Shown: one piece after another, positions 6,160-8,944 of the stretch | Layout: each line of letters begins with the position of its first letter | Position numbering within the stretch: the stretch's first letter is position 1 | Origin: an uncultured Oscillospiraceae bacterium | Lineage (GTDB): Bacteria > Bacillota > Clostridia > Oscillospirales > Acutalibacteraceae | Length of the DNA stretch: 8,944 bases | Assembly: GCA_900539165.1 (NCBI GenBank) | Contig: UQAZ01000030.1 | Coordinates: forward strand, 1 to 8,944 | Direction: 5' to 3' | The notes under the pieces: model-generated | Seen by the model: the letters and a program-made list of their open reading frames with translations, nothing else | What the model was told of the DNA's origin: nothing | Database searches by the model: none | Position numbers and translations under genes: made by a program

Positions 6160-6687
6160 TTATTCGTATTTTAGTTTTAATTCTTCAATCCATGTTTCAA
6201 TGGATTGTGCAAGAACGAATTGTTGTTGCAAGACCGCTAATCCTGTTTGCGGGATTTCGGGTACATTTTCTTTCGCTTTCAAATTTTCTTCCAGATATGA
6301 TTTTAGTGCTTTTACATTGGCTTCAATATCTGTTAGACATTTTATTTGATTTTCTGGCGAAAGGGCATCCAAGTTGACAATGACTGCATTAAAATCCAAG
6401 AAGATTTGAATAGGCTTTGCGGATATTTCAAGCATAAGATTTTCAAGCTGCTTTTCGCCCGCTTCTGTTAAGGAGTAGATTGCCTTTTCAGGCATTTTTC
6501 TCTCTTTGACTATGTTACTTGAAATGTATCCCTTTTCCTCTAACTGGATAACTTTTTTATAGATTGACGGAGTGCTGATTTTTACCCATTTTGATATGTT
6601 GCGGTATTCAACCAATTTTTGGATATCGTAAGCACTTAGGGCTTCCTTTTTCAGCATTCCTAATACGATTAAATCTATTGTTGCCAT
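6160..6687 (-). CDS. PadR-family transcriptional regulator, 175 aa
   Basis: The N-terminal winged helix (residues 1-85) shows typical PadR features: TIDLIVLGMLKKEALSAYDI, then TPSIYKKVIQLEEKGYI as the recognition helix and wing approach, and YSLTEAGEKQLE. Residues 90-175 are helical and match the usual PadR C-terminal dimerisation part. The ATG at 6687 follows AAAGGAGA on the minus strand. It diverges from a MATE pump gene across 122 bases that contain an uninterrupted palindrome and further copies of its half-site. PadR proteins next to multidrug pumps usually repress the pump until a drug binds, as LmrR does, so autorepression and pump repression are expected here (inference). It converges with the sigma/ABC/KTR operon. 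Confidence 0.9.
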   Translation of the reverse strand: MATIDLIVLGMLKKEALSAYDIQKLVEYRNISKWVKISTPSIYKKVIQLEEKGYISSNIVKERKMPEKAIYSLTEAGEKQLENLMLEISAKPIQIFLDFNAVIVNLDALSPENQIKCLTDIEANVKALKSYLEENLKAKENVPEIPQTGLAVLQQQFVLAQSIETWIEELKLKYE

Positions 6688-6705
6688 GATATTCTCCTTT
6701 CTTTA

Positions 6706-6734
6706 TTGACAACTACTATAATTTATAGTAGTAT
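6706..6734 (+). promoter_or_regulatory. Candidate upstream promoter of the MATE gene
   Basis: A perfect -35 box TTGACA (6706-6711) is followed after 17 bases by a weak TAGTAT (6729-6734). The 21-base palindrome fills the spacer, a repressor-blocked geometry. Confidence 0.4.
6712..6732. promoter_or_regulatory. PadR operator candidate, perfect 21-base palindrome
   Basis: ACTACTATAA and TTATAGTAGT are perfect 10-base arms around one central T. The half-site recurs: AGTAGTATA (6727-6735) is complementary to TATACTACT (6763-6771). The ATACT/AGTAT flavour agrees with known PadR operators. Confidence 0.7.
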
Positions 6735-6747
6735 ATACAACACAGCT

Positions 6748-6776
6748 TTGATTGCTGTAATTTATACTACTATACT
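6748..6776 (+). promoter_or_regulatory. Candidate proximal promoter of the MATE gene
   Basis: TTGATT (6748-6753) and TATACT (6771-6776) are 17 bases apart, predicting a start near 6783 and a short leader before the ATG at 6810. The half-site TATACTACT (6763-6771) runs into the -10 box, so a bound regulator would compete with polymerase. A small hairpin ACAGC/GCTGT (6742-6758) overlaps the -35 side. Confidence 0.55.
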
Positions 6777-6809
6777 TTATATTTAAAGTCAAGAAAAGGA
6801 GTGTTAATT

Positions 6810-8195
6810 ATGAGTCAACAAAACAAGAAAATGCAGCTATTAGGTAACGCACCTATCCCTCAAGCTCTATTAGCAATGGGTATCCCGACAATGATTGGAA
6901 TGTTGGTAAACGCATTATACAATCTGGTGGATGCCTATTTTGTTGGTGGATTGGGAGAGAGCCAGATGGGAGCAATTTCAGTTGTGTACCCATTAGGACA
7001 GGTTGTGGTTGGTTTAGGGCTTCTATTTGGAAATGGGGCAGCATCCTACATTTCCAGATTGTTAGGACGCAATGATAAGGAAAAGGCAAACCAAGTTGTC
7101 AGTACAGCTTTATACAGCAGCGTTTTTGTCGGAACAGTTATGATTATTCTGTCTGTCATTTTTCTAAAGCCGATACTAAGTATTTTGGGAGCGACAGAGA
7201 GTATTTTGCCCTATGCGGTCACATATGGAAGTATTTATATTATTTCCTGCATCTTCAATGTCTTTAATGTCACAATGAATAATATCGTGACAAGCGAGGG
7301 AGCAGCAAAGACAACCATGTGCGCTCTGCTGATGGGAGCCGTACTGAATATTGCATTAGACCCCCTATTTATTTATGTACTGGATTTGGGAGTGGCAGGA
7401 GCCGCTATTGCTACTGCAATTTCACAGGTAGTATCTACTCTGGTGTATCTATTTTATATTTTTGGAAAGAAGAGTGTATTTGATTTTAAAATAAAGAATT
7501 ACTGCCTTTCAAAAGAGGTTGTTTCGGAAATTTTTAAGATTGGTATTCCAACGCTTGTGTTCCAGATATTAACAAGCCTTTCCATTTCTCTCATCAACAA
7601 TGCGGCGGCTGATTATGGAGATGCTGCAATCGCAGGAATGGGAGTTGTGACACGCCTTGTTTCAATGGGAAGTCTAACAATATTTGGTTTTATTAAAGGC
7701 TTTCAGCCAATCGCAGGGTACAGCTATGGAGCGAAAAAATTCAACCGCCTGCATGAAGCAATTAAAACCTCTATTATCTGGTCAACCATATTTTGTGTTG
7801 TTTATGGATTGATACTGGCTTTATTTTCAACGTCCATCGTGTCACAATTCGCAAGTGGCAATCTGGAGATGATTAAAGTAGGGGCAAGCTCATTAAGGGT
7901 AAATGGAATTTCTCTCATGCTGTTTGGCTTCTATACCGTATATTCCTCATTATTCCTTGCTTTAGGAAAAGGGAAAGAAGGCTTTATTCTCGGAGCTTGC
8001 AGGCAGGGAATTTGCTTTGTGCCAGTTATTCTCGTTCTGCCTATGATATGGGGATTGAATGGTATTCTGTATGCTCAGCCAGTTGCAGATGTGCTTTCTG
8101 CTATTATTACGGTATTTATGGCTATCCATCTTCACAGAGAATTAAATGAAGCAGAAAAGCAAGTGGCTATTGCAGGAACTAATGAAGTACATTAA
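6810..8195 (+). CDS. MATE-family multidrug efflux transporter, 461 aa
   Basis: This is a cation-coupled exporter of the plasma membrane, of usual length and with about twelve helices in two homologous halves. Recognisable parts include the first helix region PTMIGMLVNALYNLVDAYFV, the NNIVTSEGAAKTTM loop, LNIALDPLFIYVLDLGVAGAA ending the first half, and GFIKGFQPIAGYSYGAKKFNR in the second half, all typical of the MepA/DinF-like bacterial branch. ATG 6810 is used because AAGGAG (6796-6801) lies 8 bases before it; the in-frame GTG at 6801 is inside that site. It is divergent from the PadR gene and shares an operon with KTR copy 2, twelve bases downstream. No frameshift or missing segment is seen. 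Which drugs or dyes it exports cannot be told. Confidence 0.93.
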   Translation: MSQQNKKMQLLGNAPIPQALLAMGIPTMIGMLVNALYNLVDAYFVGGLGESQMGAISVVYPLGQVVVGLGLLFGNGAASYISRLLGRNDKEKANQVVSTALYSSVFVGTVMIILSVIFLKPILSILGATESILPYAVTYGSIYIISCIFNVFNVTMNNIVTSEGAAKTTMCALLMGAVLNIALDPLFIYVLDLGVAGAAIATAISQVVSTLVYLFYIFGKKSVFDFKIKNYCLSKEVVSEIFKIGIPTLVFQILTSLSISLINNAAADYGDAAIAGMGVVTRLVSMGSLTIFGFIKGFQPIAGYSYGAKKFNRLHEAIKTSIIWSTIFCVVYGLILALFSTSIVSQFASGNLEMIKVGASSLRVNGISLMLFGFYTVYSSLFLALGKGKEGFILGACRQGICFVPVILVLPMIWGLNGILYAQPVADVLSAIITVFMAIHLHRELNEAEKQVAIAGTNEVH

Positions 8196-8207
8196 GGGAG
8201 ATGTTTT

Positions 8208-8396
8208 ATGCAAAATGAAAAATGGGTGCTTTGCCCCGTTTGTGGAAACAAAACACGGATAAAAATAAGAGAAAATACGGTACTTCTTAATTTTCCGCTT
8301 TTTTGTCCTAAGTGTAGGCAGGAACAGCTTATAAATGTTCAACAATTAAAAGTAACTATCATCAAAGAGCCAGACGCACAGACGCAGAGCCGATGA
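8208..8396 (+). CDS. Cysteine-rich KTR-family zinc-ribbon protein, copy 2, 62 aa
   Basis: The start at 8208 follows GGGAG (8196-8200) by 7 bases, and the gene begins 12 bases after the MATE stop, so the two are cotranscribed. Cysteine pairs CPVC (9-12) and CPKC (33-36) form a probable zinc ribbon; NKTR is at 14-17. Aligned with copy 1 at 5917 it keeps every cysteine, the spacing and the whole DAQTQSR end, while the middle differs by mostly conservative changes. Having one KTR gene at the end of each export cassette suggests a role tied to the cassettes, but nothing shows whether the protein or only its 3' end matters. It could bind RNA, DNA or a partner protein. Confidence 0.85.
   Translation: MQNEKWVLCPVCGNKTRIKIRENTVLLNFPLFCPKCRQEQLINVQQLKVTIIKEPDAQTQSR
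8350..8396 (+). repeat. 47-base KTR-tail direct repeat, copy 2
   Basis: This is the partner of 6056-6102, with three differences by eye, ending at the stop codon and leading into a related hairpin whose right arm has diverged slightly. Confidence 0.8.
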
Positions 8397-8434
8397 ATTT
8401 GCGAGGTAACTTGCAGTTCATTGGCTCTTTCTTT
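8386..8434 (+). terminator. Terminator of the MATE-KTR2 operon
   Basis: AGAGCCGATGAA (8386-8397) pairs with TTCATTGGCTCT (8417-8428), twelve pairs with one G-T wobble, followed by TTCTTT. The left arm includes the KTR2 stop codon, as in copy 1. Unlike copy 1 it has a T-rich tail and should end transcription. Confidence 0.75.
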
Positions 8435-8449
8435 ATACAGAATAGGTTG

Positions 8450-8520
8450 GATAAGCCCACCGAATAAAAAAAACGGTGCTTTTGGTGGGCGGATTTATCA
8501 TGCCCTAATAAGAACTTATC
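8450..8520 (+). other. Mutually exclusive hairpins in the leader before the final gene
   Basis: GCCCACC (8455-8461) pairs with GGTGGGC (8484-8490), and outer GATAA/TTATC can extend it. CACCG (8458-8462) can instead pair with CGGTG (8474-8478) around an A-rich loop. GATAAG (8450-8455) is also complementary to CTTATC (8515-8520). Competing pairings of this kind are typical of regulatory leaders. Confidence 0.45.
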
Positions 8521-8522
8521 TT

Positions 8523-8558
8523 CCCTCTAAACCCGTTTTGAGTTTGGAGGGATTTTTT
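8523..8558 (+). terminator. Intrinsic terminator inside the leader; its right arm holds a ribosome binding site
   Basis: CCCTCTAAAC (8523-8532) and GTTTGGAGGG (8542-8551) form a ten-base stem with one wobble pair and a 9-base loop, followed by A and six T's. GGAGGG in the right arm is the ribosome binding site of the candidate leader peptide starting at 8559, so this stem could block both transcription and translation. Confidence 0.7.
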
Positions 8559-8630
8559 ATGTGTTGGGCAAATCCAACCACGCTGCTTATTAGAAGCAGC
8601 AGCTATTTACATAGTGTCACACACAAGTGA
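8559..8630 (+). CDS. Candidate leader peptide, 23 aa
   Basis: ATG 8559 lies 7 bases after GGAGGG, and the frame encodes a 23-residue peptide beginning MCWANPTTLL and ending SVTHK before TGA at 8628-8630. A stem GCTGCTT/AAGCAGC (8582-8600) lies within it, and its final codons lie in the left arm of the ACAAGT/ACTTGT hairpin. A ribosome reading or stalled here would change the folding of the RNA downstream, as in known resistance-gene attenuators. Its size, good ribosome site and placement support it; there is no homology evidence. The same frame is open upstream to 8421 but without a credible start. Moderately unsure. Confidence 0.45.
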   Translation: MCWANPTTLLIRSSSYLHSVTHK

Positions 8631-8686
8631 GGATAACTTGTTAAAAAAAGCCTTGCTTGCTCGTGGCACTTTTTTACTTTCCAAGT
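8623..8686 (+). other. Antiterminator/terminator-like alternative structure after the leader peptide
   Basis: ACAAGT (8623-8628) pairs with ACTTGT (8636-8641). ACTTG can instead pair with CAAGT at 8682-8686, enclosing an A-rich arm and GCC (8643-8652) opposite GGC and CTTTTTT (8665-8675). The three segments therefore offer two exclusive folds. Confidence 0.4.
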
Positions 8687-8727
8687 AGAAATCACATATC
8701 TATATTATAGAGATAATTATGCGTATT

Positions 8728-8764
8728 GCCGTAGAGGTCTTAGTACCTTTGCGGCTTTTTGTTT
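8728..8764 (+). terminator. Intrinsic terminator upstream of the final gene
   Basis: GCCGTAGAGGT (8728-8738) and ACCTTTGCGGC (8745-8755) form eleven continuous pairs, two of them wobbles, around a 6-base loop, followed by TTTTTGTTT. It lies about 105 bases before the next start codon, so it either ends leader transcripts or is bypassed when the final gene is expressed. Confidence 0.72.
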
Positions 8765-8782
8765 ATCGCTTTTTATCAGAAC

Positions 8783-8801
8783 GCAGGAGAAGCCTGCTTT
8801 T
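8783..8801 (+). terminator. Small terminator-like hairpin
   Basis: GCAGG (8783-8787) and CCTGC (8793-8797) flank a 5-base loop and are followed by four T's. A second small stem GGCT/AGCC (8808-8820) follows. Both are weak alone but sit in a chain of hairpins. Confidence 0.4.
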
Positions 8802-8821
8802 GGCGCTGGCTGTCGTAGCCC

Positions 8822-8862
8822 ACCTCAATCTGAAATTTTTCAAAAAAATTCAGATTGGAGGT
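8822..8862 (+). promoter_or_regulatory. Hairpin sequestering the ribosome binding site of the final gene
   Basis: ACCTC-AATCTGAA (8822-8834) pairs with TTCAGATT-G-GAGGT (8849-8862), thirteen pairs with a single bulged G, and the loop can close further through T/A pairs. The whole GGAGG (8857-8861), 8 bases before the ATG at 8870, is inside the right arm. Translation should require this stem to be opened. Confidence 0.7.
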
Positions 8863-8869
8863 ACACATT

Positions 8870-8944
8870 ATGGCTTACAACAAAGCCAGAGAAGAAAAGA
8901 AATGGCGGCTCTGGAAAGAAGCCGAGGAAAAGCAGTTACGGAGC
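8870..8944 (+). CDS. 5' part of a conserved ICE-backbone gene, possibly a sigma-70-like/HTH protein
   Basis: Only 25 codons are present, beginning MAYNKAREEKKWRLWKEAEE, a strongly charged amphipathic helix rich in Lys, Glu, Arg and Trp. I recall similar N-termini on small sigma-70-like or helix-turn-helix proteins of Tn1549-type elements from Lachnospiraceae, but no diagnostic domain lies in the window. The start is well supported by GGAGG 8 bases upstream. Base composition returns to the GC-richer style of the first gene, consistent with backbone resuming after the cargo. Expression appears to be controlled by the hairpin-rich leader before it. Confidence 0.6.
   Translation, partial: MAYNKAREEKKWRLWKEAEEKQLRS

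Noticed and set aside
6146..6349. Plus-strand frames opposite the PadR gene
   Set aside because: They are antisense to a well-supported regulator and look like random translation.
8421..8558. Upstream extension of the leader-peptide frame to a TTG at 8421
   Set aside because: The start would sit in the MATE-KTR2 terminator and the coding would run through several hairpins; only the part after ATG 8559 has a ribosome site.
8692..8720. AT-rich palindrome TCTATA-T-TATAGA considered as a promoter
   Set aside because: It resembles a -10 box but no acceptable -35 box lies 16-18 bases upstream, and a terminator follows at once.
1..8944. CRISPR arrays, tRNA genes, insertion sequences, attachment sites
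   Set aside because: No regularly spaced repeats, cloverleaf folds, transposase frames or recombinase genes were seen on either strand; the only long direct repeat is the pair of KTR tails.

Overview
The window looks like accessory DNA from an integrative conjugative element (ICE) of the Tn916/Tn1549 type in a gut-type member of the Clostridia (Firmicutes). Supporting this are a cell-wall-hydrolase conjugation protein at the left edge, XRE-type regulators, a small protein resembling the Spo0A C-terminal domain, cysteine-rich KTR proteins, strong AGGAGG-type ribosome binding sites and intrinsic terminators. No integrase, relaxase, attachment site, tRNA, rRNA, CRISPR array or insertion sequence is visible, so the ICE assignment rests on protein families recognised from memory and on layout.

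Layout: (1) 1-1367, 3' part of a GC-rich conjugation-associated peptidoglycan hydrolase whose start lies outside the window. (2) 1372-2505, a regulatory island: an XRE regulator (minus) diverges from a small Spo0A_C-like protein (plus) across overlapping promoters carrying two copies of one palindrome; a second XRE regulator (minus) converges on the small gene. (3) 2641-6128, an AT-rich plus-strand operon: ECF-type sigma factor, six-helix membrane protein, ABC ATPase, ABC-2-like permease and a small KTR zinc-ribbon protein, joined by 4- and 16-base overlaps or short gaps and closed by a strong hairpin. (4) 6160-8432, a PadR regulator (minus) divergent from a MATE efflux pump plus a second KTR protein, with matching palindromes between them. 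(5) 8397-8869, about 470 bases without a sizeable gene but crowded with alternative hairpins, a candidate 23-residue leader peptide and a sequestered ribosome binding site. This leads into (6) 8870-8944, the start of a GC-richer gene, probably backbone.

Reading: two self-regulated export cassettes, sigma/ABC and PadR/MATE, sit between GC-richer backbone segments. Each ends with a KTR gene whose last 47 bases are nearly identical and run into a hairpin, suggesting related cassette ends. The sigma/ABC layout recalls the Bacillus subtilis sigY-yxl operon, but with a six-helix membrane protein where an anti-sigma factor would be expected. The leader before the final gene has the architecture of an attenuator and is, with the duplicated KTR ends, the most interesting part. 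All functions are inferred from sequence; substrates of the exporters are unknown.
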